A stretch of DNA of 64,000 bases from Psilocybe azurescens. Taxonomy: Eukaryota; Basidiomycota; Agaricomycetes; Agaricales; Agrocybaceae. The stretch covers positions 1 to 64,000 of the forward strand of contig JAJIRX010000773.1 in the NCBI GenBank assembly GCA_023853785.1, read 5' to 3'. The position numbers were made by a program, and so were the translations under genes. The notes under the pieces were generated by a model. That model had not been told where the DNA came from and searched no databases. It saw only the letters and a program-made list of their open reading frames with translations. Position 1 is the first letter of the stretch; each line of letters starts with the position of its first letter. Positions 34,434 to 46,779 of the stretch are shown piece by piece.

Positions 34434-35035
34434 ATGTGGTTTGTGGAGAGTAGAGGGATGATTCGAGGCGAAAGGTATGCTATAATGCTACTCAGAACTG
34501 TGAGACGTATCCATCTGCCGTTCTTTGGGACCTCTTTTACAGATTCACACAGCATATCTGTGAGTCTTCCCCTCTACAGAGGCGTCAACACCGTTGTCTT
34601 GATCTTCCCCACCGTTGCTTCCGAGTATGTGGATGTCGCAACACGCCCTGAGGTGAATTGTTCGCTGAGCGACCCATCATTCTGTCCGGTATCGATGGCG
34701 CTTCCCTTCACTTTGCCGACTCCGAACCTTCACGGAATCCATACGGTGTCATTAATATTGCATCTATCCTCTCATTTCACGAAATCTTGTCCATTATTTC
34801 AATATCTCAACGTGGTTTTGACGCTCCTAGTCTCGCACCGCTAACACTGCCCCACAGCTTCAAACGCGAGGGAAGCTACTATGAATTTCTAATCCCAGTA
34901 TATTCTCTCCAGCTACTGAAACTCGCCCTTAGCGTTACCTACAGATTCTGGGATACGTTTAGGCATCGCCCTATGTGTTCTACTGCTCTCGGTGGCTCTA
35001 TGCCCGTCCTCGTCCGTATTTCTCTCCGATACTAA
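34434..35035 (+). CDS. Hypothetical ORF(s), unassigned
   Basis: Two overlapping frames of 136 and 125 codons (34434-34844 and 34658-35035) could be pieces of one gene joined by an intron or a frameshift. The second contains RPIILSGIDGASLHFADSEP and a moderately hydrophobic C-terminus. I recognise no domain. Whether either frame is expressed is unclear. Confidence 0.2.
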
Positions 35036-35388
35036 GAAACACAACTTCTCTGTGCTCCTATTATACTCGTTAGAGATACACCGTGATTTTTCACCACGTT
35101 CTTGACGCTAGCTGCGGTAGGAAGATATCATATACAGACAATCTTCAGGGTGTTATTACGGACTGCGAAGCATTATATTCATTTGTAGCGTATCTATACC
35201 ATACATTATGCGCTCAGTGAGCCATTCCTTGTGATGAAATATCGACTGCGCGCTGCATTGACTATCATGGTGCTCACTATGAATCAAACTACTCTGGTAA
35301 TCGAGGTTTATTCTTAATTGGATGACGTTGTGTATAGAACAAAATACAGAGACGATAAGAATAGATCTTTATTCGCGTTAGAACTCGA

Positions 35389-35902
35389 TCATATCCATTG
35401 GAGAAAAAATTGATGAGCGATGACAGGTATCTGGTGTTCATTTTGACCTGAGGACTTGTCATCAGCTAGGGTTTGTAGGGTAATGACCGACTGGTTGAGA
35501 GCTGTGCGCCATCTTCTGCATTGTTTCTTGAGTGCGTCTAAGGGAACCATGGCTCCATCGGGATCAGACTTGTAGTTCATAAGGAACAAGGTATGCAGAG
35601 AGATGAGACGTTGGCAGTAAATTTGGAAAGGAAGCCCTGGCATTTCCCCACCCGCTCAATTGGTCATGAGATGCAGCTTCCTTAATGAGTCCCAGACATC
35701 CATTTATAGCCTGCTCTGCACCCAGTCCCCAGCTGCCCGGGGAGTGCGTGGGATGAGAAGTCGACCGACGACATCGTCCCTCTGCGCTTCCCAACTGGAC
35801 TGTTGTCTCGTTACCCTCATCATCGAGATGTCTGCTAATCGTCAAAAATCCTGCTAAAGAGTCGAAGGTCAAAGCATTGGGTAATCGATTCAAGAAATCC
35901 AT
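35389..35902 (-). CDS. Hypothetical minus-strand ORF(s)
   Basis: Two adjacent minus-strand frames (35564-35902 and 35389-35643) may be exons of one protein: RLPNALTFDSLAGFLTISRH, then LPFQIYCQRLISLHTLFLMN and KKQCRRWRTALNQSVITLQT. The composition is protein-like but no family is recognised. It would diverge from the P-loop gene on the other strand. Confidence 0.25.
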
Positions 35903-35920
35903 AGGATTTGGATCACGTCG

Positions 35921-36000
35921 GACTGCGAGCCTCCCAGCCGTGGGTCATGGATTGCCGACTGCGAGCTCCCCTAGCCACGGGTCATGGGTCGTCGACTGCG
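35921..36000. repeat. 36-37 bp tandem repeat abutting the GTPase start
   Basis: GACTGCGAGC..CTCATGG-like units start at 35921, 35957 and 35994. The last partial unit runs directly into the ATG at 36001. Confidence 0.8.
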
Positions 36001-37220
36001 ATGGCAATCAGCCGTGTTGAGGCTGCAGACCTCCGAGCCAAATACAAGCATTTCCGGATTCTTGTCATCGGAAGGGCAAACGCTGGCAAAACAACTCTGT
36101 TAAAACGGGTATGTAACACAACTGAGGAGCCGTCCATGTATGACGACGGTAAAAATCTTGTGAGTTACTCTGCCCTGCACCAGATGTCAGACACTTATCA
36201 TTTTCAACAGCTAGTACCAACTTCGAGGGTAATACTCCTCCGTAATCTCTGCATCTCCCACAGATAAAACGACTAAATTTTTGAGATTGTAGCGTGGAAC
36301 CCATGACATACACCGAGCATTCACATTCAGGAGTAACCCAAAGTTCATTTTCCATGATTCGGCTGGTTTTGAGGCAGGGGGTGAGGAGGAACTAAAGGCT
36401 GTGATGGATTTCATGGAGAAGTGCTCAAAGGCCCGTGGAGTTGATGATCAAATTCATATCATATGGTATGTGTTTACTGTTTTTGTTATTTCCTATTTTT
36501 TTTATTTATTGGAAGCACCTCAAATCACAATGGGTGTAGGTTTTGCTTTGACCCGGATGTATCACGCCCTTTATTGGACTTGGAAGTTAAATTTTTCAAT
36601 GAAAATCGGAAATGGAATGGTAAGTTCATAATATACATTTCAATAATAATGAGAACTCAGACAAAACCAGTGCCAGTTGTGGCAATCTTCATGAAATTTG
36701 ATGATCTCATCAGTCAAGTTTGGGACAGAAAGAATACCCCAGATCAGAATACCATGCATGCTTTGGATACTTTGCAGCAAAGTTTGAACAACCACTTAGA
36801 AACTATCAATTTCCTCCACGTGCTTATGTTCGACTTGAGGGTAAGTTATTTATAATTCAGAAAATCAATTTGGAGACTTAATATGATGAATAGGACTTGA
36901 TAAGAATGAAAGTGATCACCAAAAACAAATTGGAGAGCTAATGAAGCAAACAGCAGCATCAATTGATGATGTTGCTCTCAAAATGCTGTTTGTTACTGTG
37001 CAACAGAATAATTTGAAAATATGTATTCAATATGCAATACAATAGTATGTTATTAGCCTGTTCTATGTTTATTTTGCTTAATATGTTCTTTAGCATGCCA
37101 TATGGAAATATAACAAAAATGGTATGTTGGTTAAAATGTGCTACATCATATGAGTGGTTAATTGATATAAAGAATGATTTGATATTGCATGCCATGATGT
37201 GGTTTCCACATTTCTATTAT
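36001..37220 (+). CDS. P-loop GTPase-like protein, 5' part
   Basis: This belongs to an Agaricomycete-expanded family of G-domain proteins of unknown role. The Walker A motif GRANAGKTT lies in FRILVIGRANAGKTTLLKRV (residues ~20-39). The G3-like motif is FIFHDSAGFE and the guanine-specificity-like motif is in FMKFDDLI. The family tail ALKMLFVTVQQNNLKICIQYA is present. Exons fit at 36001-36159, 36211-36228, 36293-36465, 36540-36619, 36671-36840 and 36894-37044, with GTGAGT/GTATGT/GTAAG donors and YAG-type acceptors. A further exon near 37090-37220 ends MMWFPHFYY before GTATGT. One base seems lost near 36811 in the ..FPPRAYV segment. Codon use is far more AT-rich than in neighbouring genes. The gene seems to continue beyond the 70-bp array. 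Confidence 0.75.
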
Positions 37221-37460
37221 GTATGTGAATATGCTGCTGCCCTCTCAAATAAAAGTAGCTAACATCAAGTTAGTATGTAACTACCTATTATTTACTTGTC
37301 TTTGATAATCACACTAATAAATAGATAGGATGTGAGTATTCAATTTGGAACTTTTAATAATATACTAACAGCATGTTATAAGAACTATGGGGTGAGAATC
37401 TAACTGGTAGAGATAGGATTTAGTGCTCAATTGAAATTGCTCAAAATTTTTGTATGAATT

Positions 37461-40110
37461 TTTATTCAGGATGTAAGTTGTGTGGACTGTTTGTGATGGA
37501 TTTCAATTACTAATATGTTCTGCCTGAATGTTTATTCAGGATGTAAGTTGGGTGCACTGTATATGATTGATTTCAATTGATAATATGTTCTGTATCAATT
37601 TTTATTCAGCTTGTAAGTTGTGTGCATTGTTTGTGATGGATTTCAATTACTAATATGTTCTACCTGAATGTTTATTCAGGATGTAAGTTGTGTGCACTGT
37701 GTGTGATTGATTTCAGTTGCTAATATGTGCTATATCTATTTTTATTCAGCTTGTATGTTGTGTGCACTGTATGTGATTGATTTCAATTGCTAATATTTTC
37801 TGCCTCAATTTGTATTCAGCATGTAAGTTGTATGCACTGTTTGTGATTGATTTCAATTGCTAATATGTTCTGCCTCAATTTTTATTCAGGACGTAAGTTG
37901 TGTGTATTGTTTGTGATTAATTGCAATTGCTAATATCTTCTGTCTCAATTTTTATTCAGCTTGTAAGTTGTGTCCACCATTTGTGATTGATTGAAATAGC
38001 TAATATGTTCTGCATCAATTTTTGTTCAGCATGTAAGTTGGATGCATTATTTGTGATTGATTTCAATTGCTAATATGTTCTGTCTCAATTTTCATTCAGC
38101 ATGTAAGTTGTGTGCACTGTTTGTGATTAATTGCAATTGCTAATCAATTTTTATTCAGCTTGTAAGTTGTATGCACTGTTTGTGATTGATTTCAATTGCT
38201 CAAATTTTCTGCATCAATTTTATTCAGCGTGTAAGTTGTGTGCACCATTTGTGATTGATTTTGATTACTAATATTTTCTGTCTCAATTTTTATTCAGACT
38301 GTAAGTTGTTTGCACTGTTTGTAATTGATTTCAATGGCTAATATGTTCTACCTGAATTTTATTCAGCTTGTAAGTTGTGTGCACTGTTTGTGATTGATTT
38401 CAATTGCTAATATGCTCTGCCTCAATTTTTATTCAGCATGTAAGTTTTGTGCACTGTTTGTGATTGAGTTCTATTGCTAATGTGTTCTGCCTCAATTTGT
38501 ATTCAGGATGTAAGTTGTGTGCATTATTTGTGATTGATTTCTGTTGCTAATACATTCCACATCAATTTTTATTCAGCTTGTAAGTTGTATGCACTATTTG
38601 TGATTAATTGCAATTGCTAATATTTTTGCATCAATTTTTATTCAGGATGTAAGTTGTGTGCACTGTTTGTGATTGATTTTAATTGCTAATACTTTCTGTC
38701 TCAATTTTTATTCAGCTTGTAAGTTGTATCCACTATTTGTGATTGATTGAAATAGCTAATATGTTCTGCATCAATTTTTATTCAGTATGTAAGTTGGATG
38801 CATTATTTGTGATTGATTTCAATTGCTAATATATTCTGCATCAAATTTTATTCAGCATGTAAGTTGTGTGCACTGTCTGTGATTGATTGTAATTGGTAAT
38901 ATGTTCTGTATCAATATTTATTCAGCTTGTAAGTTGTGTCCACTGTTTATGATTGATTGCAATTGTTAATTTGTCTTGTGTCAATTTTTATTCAGGATGC
39001 AAGTTGTGTACACCATTTGTGATTAATTTGAATTACTAATGTTTTCTGCTTCAATTTTTATTTAGACTGTAAGTTGTGTGCACTGTTTGTGATTTATTTT
39101 AATTGCTAATATGTTTTGCCTCAATTTTTATTCAGCTTGTAAGTTGTATGCATTGTTTGTAATAGATTTCAGTTGCTGAAATTTTTTGCATTAATTTTTA
39201 TTCAGCATGTAAGTTGTACAACTTATTTGTATTTAATTGCAATTGCTAATTTTTTTTTGCATTAATTTTTATTCAGTATGTAAGCTGTGTGCACTATTTG
39301 TGATTAATTTCAATTGTTAATGTGTTCTGCTTGAATTTTTTCAGCATGTAAGTTGTGTGCACTGTTTGTGATTGATTGAAATTGGTAACATTGTCTGCAT
39401 TAATTTTTATTCAGGATGTAAGCTGTATGCACTATTTGTGATTGATCTTAATTGATAACATTTTCTGCATTAATTTTTTTAGGATGTAAGTTTTGTGCAT
39501 CATTTGTGATTAATTTCAATAGCTAATATGTTCTACCTGAATTTTGTTCAGCTTGTAAGTTGTGTGCACTGTTTGTCATTTATTTCAATTGATATTATGT
39601 TTTTCCTCAATTTTTATTCAGCTTGTATGTTGTGTGCACTGTTTGTGATTGATTTCAATAGCTAATATGTTCTGCCTCAATTTTTGTTTAGGATGTAAGT
39701 TGTATGCACTGTTTGTGATTGATTTCAATTGCTAATATGTTCTGCATCAATTTTTATTCAGAATGTAAGTTGTGTGCACCATCTGTGGCTGATTTCAATT
39801 GAGAATATTTTTGCATCAATTTTTATTCAGTATGTAAGTTATGTTCACTGTTTGTGATTAATTTCAATTGGTAATATGTTCTGCCTCGATTTTTATTTAG
39901 CGTGTAAGTTGTGTGCACTGTGTCTGCTCTATTTCAATTGCTAATATGTTCTGTCTCAAATTTCATTCAGCATGTAAGTTGTACAACCTATTTGTAGTAG
40001 ATTGCAATAGCTGATATTTTTTCTCCCCTTTAATTAGCATGTTAGTTTTTATATACTATTTGTGATTGTTTATATTTTCAATATCATCTTCTATTTAGCT
40101 TGTAAGTTGT
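37461..40110 (+). repeat. ~39 tandem 70-bp units, each resembling a complete minimal intron
   Basis: Units start at 37473, 37543, 37613, 37683 and so on to about 40102, with a period of 70 bases (59-72 in a few). Each has a donor GTAAGT (rarely GTATGT, GCAAGT, GTAAGC or GTTAG), GTGATTGATT in the middle, a branch-like GCTAAT and a pyrimidine-rich acceptor TTTTTATTCAG (sometimes TTTAG). Exactly three bases, usually GAT, CTT or CAT, separate each AG from the next GT. The three splice signals vary less than the rest of the unit. The array lies on the coding strand between exons of the GTPase-like gene. Confidence 0.95.
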
Positions 40111-40170
40111 GTTTACTTTATATCTGATTGAATGCTCATTTTATTATTATTCTTTGATATTACTTGCATT

Positions 40171-40600
40171 TTATAGATACCTAAAGTTGAACAAACTATC
40201 AGTGCTCAATTCTCTGTAAGATTTTGTTTGAGTTGTGGACTTGCATTGTAAACATCCATTATTCATGAAATCTTATTGTCATAGAAGCCATCTTTAAATG
40301 CTTTTACAGGTTGAGATAATCACTCTATTTCTGCAGTTTTTGTATCTCATTTGCTTTGTCCCAGCCATCCTCATCTCATTTGAATCTTCCTTCTGGATTA
40401 CTGTGACTGACCATGATTTTGTTCCCAAATTTTTGATAGCTTGGACCACTTATATGACAGATAAATGTGGACAGGTTGATCAATCATTGAAATCTTTTCT
40501 ATCATCTCTGCAGCAGGATGACTGGTTCACACAAAAATATCATCCATCTAATGATGATGTTTTGCAATTTGGAAACATAGTTTATGAAAACCTTCTTTGT
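40171..40600 (+). CDS. Probable 3' exons of the GTPase-like gene
   Basis: After the array, an acceptor TTTTATAG precedes IPKVEQTISAQFS and a GTAAGA donor. A second acceptor (TTTTACAG near 40310) precedes VEIITLFLQFLYLICFVPA, and a CAG acceptor near 40475 precedes VDQSLKSFLSSLQQDDWFTQKYHP..NIVYENLL with a GTAAGC donor at ~40599. The pieces are in the same orientation and have the same AT-rich codon use as the 5' exons. Exact joins are uncertain and the stop codon was not identified. Confidence 0.45.
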
Positions 40601-40644
40601 AAGCCAATATCTTTGTCTCTTTTATCTTTGTGTTATTCATATTA

Positions 40645-40870
40645 TATACACCATTGTAGCTCATTCTAACTTCATCATTTGATATGATGATTAGTACTTC
40701 AACCATTTGTTTTATACATTCAAACATCAGTTCAATATATATAAATACAACACTGTGACTTTAAATCTTACCACATAGTAGGCATGATTATCAATTGCAA
40801 GTGTCAATATAGTGACCAAATTTGAACTCAATTATAGCCTAGTTCATTAATATTCATGGTATGGATATTT
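40645..40870. repeat. ~225-bp dispersed repeat, left copy
   Basis: It matches 51654-51876 in direct orientation over its whole length with scattered substitutions and small gaps. Shared blocks include GTAGCTCATTCTAACTTCA, CATTCAAACATCAGTTCAA and TATTAATATTCATGGTATGG. The two copies bracket the nested transposons. Confidence 0.85.
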
Positions 40871-42103
40871 AATGGCAAACTATAGGCTATCTGGAGCCTA
40901 GCAGCTTTAATATGAACACAATCTTTGCCAGTCTGATTAAATGAGGAATAGATGCAAGTAAAAAAATTTATTACAGTAGTATAATGAAGAGCTGATTGCT
41001 TTGGTGTCATAATAAAATAGAATGAGCAGATCAGCAGAGGCTGGTGGTAAGTGGTCAAGATGTTTCTTATCTACAATCAATTAAAGGAGATCAATGACTA
41101 TATTCTAAATATGGTAATTAGGAAAAGCAGAGTTAAATCAGTAGTTTGAAATGTCAAAAGAAGGGTTAACTTAGTATTTAGAAAAGGGGTTAAATCAAGA
41201 GTTACTGAATCAGGGTTAACTCAGTAGTTGCAAAAGGTTAGATCAGTACCTGAGATGTTCAAAAGGGGGTTCACTCAGTACATTCTGGGCTTGAGGATTA
41301 GTATTTTGTAAACCATAGTTGAATTAAAGACTACAGGTGGTGAAAACATATTTTGGAACTTTTTTTATGAAGTCTGATGCTATATACCATGCCTCAATGA
41401 GCAGTTGCTATATGTAAGCAACAGCACAGGTATTCCCATAGATATTTCTTCTATCTATATCCATACCCATGCAATACCCTACCCATACAGGTATGGTTTT
41501 TACCATCAAAAAAGTCTAAAAGAGTCAAAACAGTTTAGAAATGACTGAGATACTCATAGTCAACAAAAGTGACTGGACACTATGTTTGACCACAAGGGCA
41601 TGTTCAATTTTCCTTATTTTCGGCAGGTGCCAAGATAAAATGGAACATAGTATATACCTAAAATTTTCTAATATTTCAATAAAATCTGATTGAGAAATAT
41701 AGCTATTACCCCTTTTTCACATAAGGAGGGACTATCAGAAATTTTATTCAAGACTTGAAATTTTTACAGAATCTAGAGGAAATTAATTTAAATATAGAAT
41801 AGTTTGAATCATATTTGTAACTTTTTTTTGTTGAGGAGATATTCCAAGGCTCTGATGTCATGTCTGGAATGGCCCTAACACCCAATTGGGATAGTTAACA
41901 CCCAATTAGGAACATCAAATGTTGAAACTCAGTTTGGTATTTTGTTCACATGATCTGAATTTGCATTGTGAGCTATCAATCCTATCAATTTTGTTTATTT
42001 CTTCAACATCTCTCATCATTCACTCACTTTTGACCATTAGAATACTATTTAAATAGCAGCACATGTCTTGTGAAACATTTAAAGGCCCTTAAGTGATATA
42101 AAT
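40871..42103. other. AT-rich spacer
   Basis: No gene is recognised. At ~41842-41878 a block with GTCATGTCTGGAATGG is repeated in inverted orientation at ~51400-51435. Confidence 0.45.
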
Positions 42104-42290
42104 ATGCAACAATCTGGTTTCCCAAAATTTTCATTAAATCAGCCTTCTTCTAGATTTTATGCAGTTTGGGGTAAGGAGAAGCTCACAAAACATAGATTCA
42201 AAATTTGTGTTAAAGCTGGCCATAAAGGAACAAAGTGCAAAAAGAAAAATGATTGTAATTGTTATGAGTTTATTGAGGTATGTCTTTTAT
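42104..42290 (+). CDS. Small exon with Cys/His cluster, split by transposon
   Basis: The ATG at 42104 follows a TATA-like GATATAAAT. It opens a 62-codon exon rich in Lys, with ICVKAGHKGTKCKKKNDCNC as a possible zinc-binding cluster. A GTATGT donor follows at ~42278. The hAT-like element starts 25 bp after the frame ends, so any downstream exon is now almost 9 kb away. The family is not recognised. Confidence 0.35.
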
Positions 42291-43239
42291 ATTAATTATC
42301 ACACTGGTCACTGATAGGGCTGCCACCCATAACCGTATATATGCACTGTACAAGTACCATATTACAGATATGGCTACTATATCATCAAGCAAAAATATAA
42401 CATTGTATAGTATAGTACATGATCATATGTATAATCATATATAAACCCATATTCTGATGGCTGTATACAAGTATATAGTTTGTACAGCTTCAATTAGATT
42501 AGATATAGAGAAACATGTAGTCAGTATAAACAACACATGCACATTGATTCTTTTTATTGCTTTTACCATCCCACTGCCTCATCCATCTATTCATCTATCC
42601 ACTAATTCATTCATCCACCTATTCAACTGCATTCAGTACTTTGTTAAAGACCCCATCTCTACCTCAGTTGCTATGCTATTCTAATATTTTGAGGTAAGAA
42701 TATAATTCCATATAATTTATCGATAATAACCATGTCCCATTGGCATGCTAATAGGTACATATGGAGCAACCACACCATGTGTATTACTGAAGTCTTGCAA
42801 GGAATTTTCAACAGGTGGTATATTACTTCCATCCAGCCCAAATATCTGTGCAAATTCCACGATGAGAGCGCAGCCAGCTCATCTATGGATAAGATATCAG
42901 TGAGAAAAAGGTGATTCCATTTTGGGATCTTTCATGATCTTCATCACCCATCATTGCACTGTTTAATGATCTGCCTTGTCAGGCATTTGTAAATTACGCT
43001 TCTTTAGAGTCATCCAGTTTTACATTCTAATACTTAAACTGCAGACCTCGAGTTTCTCCCTCTCACTCTCGGTCCCTTTGATTTTCATAGAGAGTTCATA
43101 TTCAGCTTCACAAAGCCGTTCACTTGAATCTCTCTCCGTTTTTTGTGCTACATTGACCCTTTTCGAACTTTCTTTTATCGTTTTCTTTATTTTTTTTCCC
43201 TTATCTCGTTAATCCCGCTTTTGCACGCACTACAAGAAC

Positions 43240-44700
43240 ATGTCTCAAAATACTGGCGATGTTGTCCCACCCACTGGTACGCATCCTCCTCCTCAGCATC
43301 AACTTGATCCCCCTGCTTCCCCCCTCCGGGAATGCTCCCCCGAATTGGGACCGAGGGTGATATACCTGGCCCTGACGTTCCTGTGCATATGTGCTGAACT
43401 CATGTTTCTGAACATGCTTGTGATGTTCTCTGGAAATTCGCACTTCCTTTGAAGCTTGCCCGTAACAAGAAGACCGAGGCTGAGAATTTAGCTCATGCCA
43501 ACAAAGCGGCTGATTATGAGCTCAACCCTGTTGCTCACCCTGACCCCGGCTCCCCTCAGGCTTCAGTCATTTCTCTTACGGAGGAAGACAAAGCCCAATT
43601 GAGGGTTCCGGCCATCGTCCAGAAGTTGATGGACTATATGCCCAATTATATCATCTCTTGGCTTGCCGCCAAGACGCAGCGAAAGAGAACAAAAGGAAGC
43701 ATGACGAGGCTCTCAAGGACCCTTTGTCTGCTGCCGAGGACAAGATTGCCAAGCATTGTTGCATGCAAGGCTCTCTACTGTCTGCCCGGGACCCTTTGGC
43801 CCCTGCATCTTTCTCCTTTCCTCAAATTCTTTTTGACACCGAAAATTTGGTCGGTTTGCCTCTTTCTTTTTCACTCAGAAAAATTTGTGTTACATCATCG
43901 ACGAACTAGCTAGTCTTCCTACCAGGAAGGCTAACTCCTGTTCGGGTGATGGCAAATCTATTTATATTCTTGACATCGAGAAGCTCTCGGTCAAACTTGG
44001 CGCCCGAGCTGTCAATGGACTTTGGCTCCTATCTGCAAGCTGCAGATCAATTTTATAAATTTCAACTCCAGCGTTCGCAGACCAAGAATGGGCTGAAATC
44101 TGGCGCACTCACTTCCGTTTCTTTGACTCGCACCCCGAGGCAGCCGAGTTATACCCTCGCATGGATGCATGCTGAGCTAAAACTTTGATGCGACACGCGT
44201 ACATACCATCAACGATATTTGGTCTCTGACTATGAGGCCGCTTTTAATCATTCTGTGGCTGAACATAAACAATGTACTGCTGCACAGGCTGATTCTGCCC
44301 TTGTATATAACAAACTTTCCCAAATGGAGGAGTCCATTATCTCGCGCATCAGCAAAGCTAGTGGTTCCGCCTTCTCAGGTTTATCTCGTCGTCCTGGTGG
44401 ATCTTCTGGGAATTCCTTTTCTCATCAGTCTTCGGGTCCTCTTTTTCCCAATGGCAGTAGGAGTGCGGTCCCTCTTACATGCCTCTTATGTGCGGAGACT
44501 GGACACGGGTTATCAACCCACCCCAAAGAAAAAAGTCCAGCAAAGTTTCCTGATGGGAAAAATGCATGGGCTTGGCTTGTTGATGGGCACCTCGTCGCCC
44601 ATGACAACAAAAGAAATTTGTATCGGATTCAACCTGCGTGGGGCTAACTCCCCATGTGCCCGCGGGCGCCACACATGTCCATGTTTGTTCCTTTTGCGGC
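43240..44700 (+). pseudogene. DIRS gag-like region
   Basis: The ATG at 43240 begins MSQNTGDVVPPTGTHPPP, then frame breaks near 43445, 43650 and 44190 separate the remaining pieces. A Cys/His region lies near the end: LLCAETGHGLSTH in one frame and GFNLRGANSPCARGRHTCPC in another. It resembles the zinc-binding tail before the RT of basidiomycete DIRS elements. The role would be RNA binding and particle formation. It is not translatable as a single protein here. Confidence 0.6.
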
Positions 44701-44959
44701 TCAAAATCTCACCACACCTTCTCCTATACATGTCGTCCAAGAATCTGATGACTTCTCGACGATCACCAGACCTCCGTGTCTGTTCTATCCAGATTTTACT
44801 TCTGTTATTGCTCTGTGCCCGACCTTCTCACCTTCGGTTCACGTTCTCCGTGAAGTCTTTTCTAGAGTTATTACTCCATATTCTTCCTCGGCTTTCCGCA
44901 CCCTTCTCAAGAAATTCAACCTTACATCTCATAATCTTGACCATGGCTTTCCACTTGGT

Positions 44960-46779
44960 CCCATGCCCATCCTCAAATCTACCCACATCATGAATAACCA
45001 CCCATCATGTCGCGAATTATCCGGACGAGGTCGCTCAGTATTTGCATGACAAGGTGACAGCATGTTGCATGTCAGGCCCGTACTCAGGAGAGACTATTGA
45101 GTGTATTTTACGAGGACCTTTTCAGTCCTTGCCGCTCATCGTCACTGTACAACCACAAAGCCCTGGCAAACCCGACAAAGTGCGAATATGCCGCAACTTA
45201 TCGAAGGAGACGAAAGAGACAACATCCGTCAACTCATCCATCTGCAAGACGGATTTTCCTACTCGTTTTGATTGTGCCTCTAGAGTTGCAGATATTGTGA
45301 GTATCTCTATTTGGCCCACCTTTCTTCACCGCATGTCCTCGTGCATGTCTGCCTTGGCCGGCTAATTGTGCTCCTGCGCAATGGTTTCGATGGGCATTCC
45401 CGCCACCCTTATATCATGTCTTCTCTGTGTGCATTGTCCCTACGGGCTTCATCCCGCTCATTGACAATGTTTACAATGTTGGGCTCTTGCCCTTTCATGT
45501 CTCTGTTATTGTTCTTCTCTTCATGCTCATGTCATGGGCGTCGTCCCTCTGGATTATGCATTGCTTATATCTCTTGTCAGATCGCTGCTGCTCCTCCAGG
45601 CACGCAAGCCTGCACCCTCAATATAGAGAAGTTTCATCGCACCTGCCCTGTCTTACCCGATCACAAGTCTTGGCTTGTTGTTCAAGGTGTTGGTGTCAAC
45701 GATTTCTATATCGACCATACACATCCATTTGGCACAGCCTGTGCAAGCAGCAATTTGTGCATGATTGCCAACGCCTTGGTCAACATTTGGATCACTTCTG
45801 GAGTCTTTCCCATCTTGAAATATGAGGATGACTTTAACATCTTCCATATTCCTTGTCCTGATGGCCCTTACATCGATGGCGACTTTCTCTCACGATTATG
45901 ATTGGGATGCTATGATGGCCCACATTAACAGCCTCTGTACCCCCTGGCATCACTCGGAAGGCAACCCCTTTTTTCTGCCATAACCACATTTATCGGTCTT
46001 CTCTGGGATCTATCCAAACGCACGGTCTCTCTCCCTGAGCACAAATGGATAAAAATTTTATCCCAGGTTCAATCCTTCATTACAAACTTCAGCGGTCACC
46101 AATGCCTCCTCAAAGATGTCAAAAAATTCATGGTTCTTTATGCTACATTTCTTTTGTCTATCCCCTCAGTTGGTCTCACCTCCCTTGCTCTCCAACTTTG
46201 CAACCACTTTCAAAGGTAACGAATATGTCCGCCCGTTACCCCCCGCCCTCCATCATCACCAATCTCTGTTGGTGGGCATCCACCCTCTCCAAAATCGGTG
46301 TTGTTCACAACCTCATTCCCAGAGGTCCTACCGTGGATTTAGGCGTCTTTGTCGATGCCAGCACCTCTTGGGGCATCGGCGTTGTCATCGGTGGCAAATG
46401 GGCCTCTTTCGAACTTGCCCCCAACTGGAATCTCCCCGGCAGAGACATTTGCTGGCTTGAGACTCTGGCAGTTGAATTTGCTGTCTATCTCATCGAGGCT
46501 ATGGGTATCTCTAATTCTCGCTTTTTGCTGCATTCAGACAACCAGGGTACCATCAGTGCTGTCACCAAAGGCCATAGCCCCAACTTTCACATCAATTATT
46601 CTATCCGTTGTACCTATACAGTATTATTATCCATCTTTGTAACACCCGAACTTCGATACGTTGCATCCACGGACAATCCAGCTGATCCCCTTTCGTGCGG
46701 AGAGGGTGGTCTTTCGGGTTCCAGACTCAATCTCAAATTTACGGCTCCCTGGCAAGCTTTGACCATTCTTTATATTTAA
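44960..46779 (+). pseudogene. DIRS reverse transcriptase-RNase H
   Basis: RT fragments include GKPDKVRICRNLSKETKE, then FYIDHTHPFGTACASSNLCM and the catalytic KYEDDFNIF (E replaces the usual residue before DD, as in some DIRS RTs). The RNase H follows at 46045-46779 with acidic residues in GVFVDASTSWG, WLETLAVEF, HSDNQGT and STDNPADPLS. There is at least one frame break near 45300 and others near 45900. The combination with a downstream tyrosine recombinase places it in the DIRS group and not in Ty3/Copia. Confidence 0.8.

Noticed and set aside
37461..40110. CRISPR-like array
   Set aside because: Units are contiguous 70-bp repeats without unique spacers, and the host is a eukaryote.
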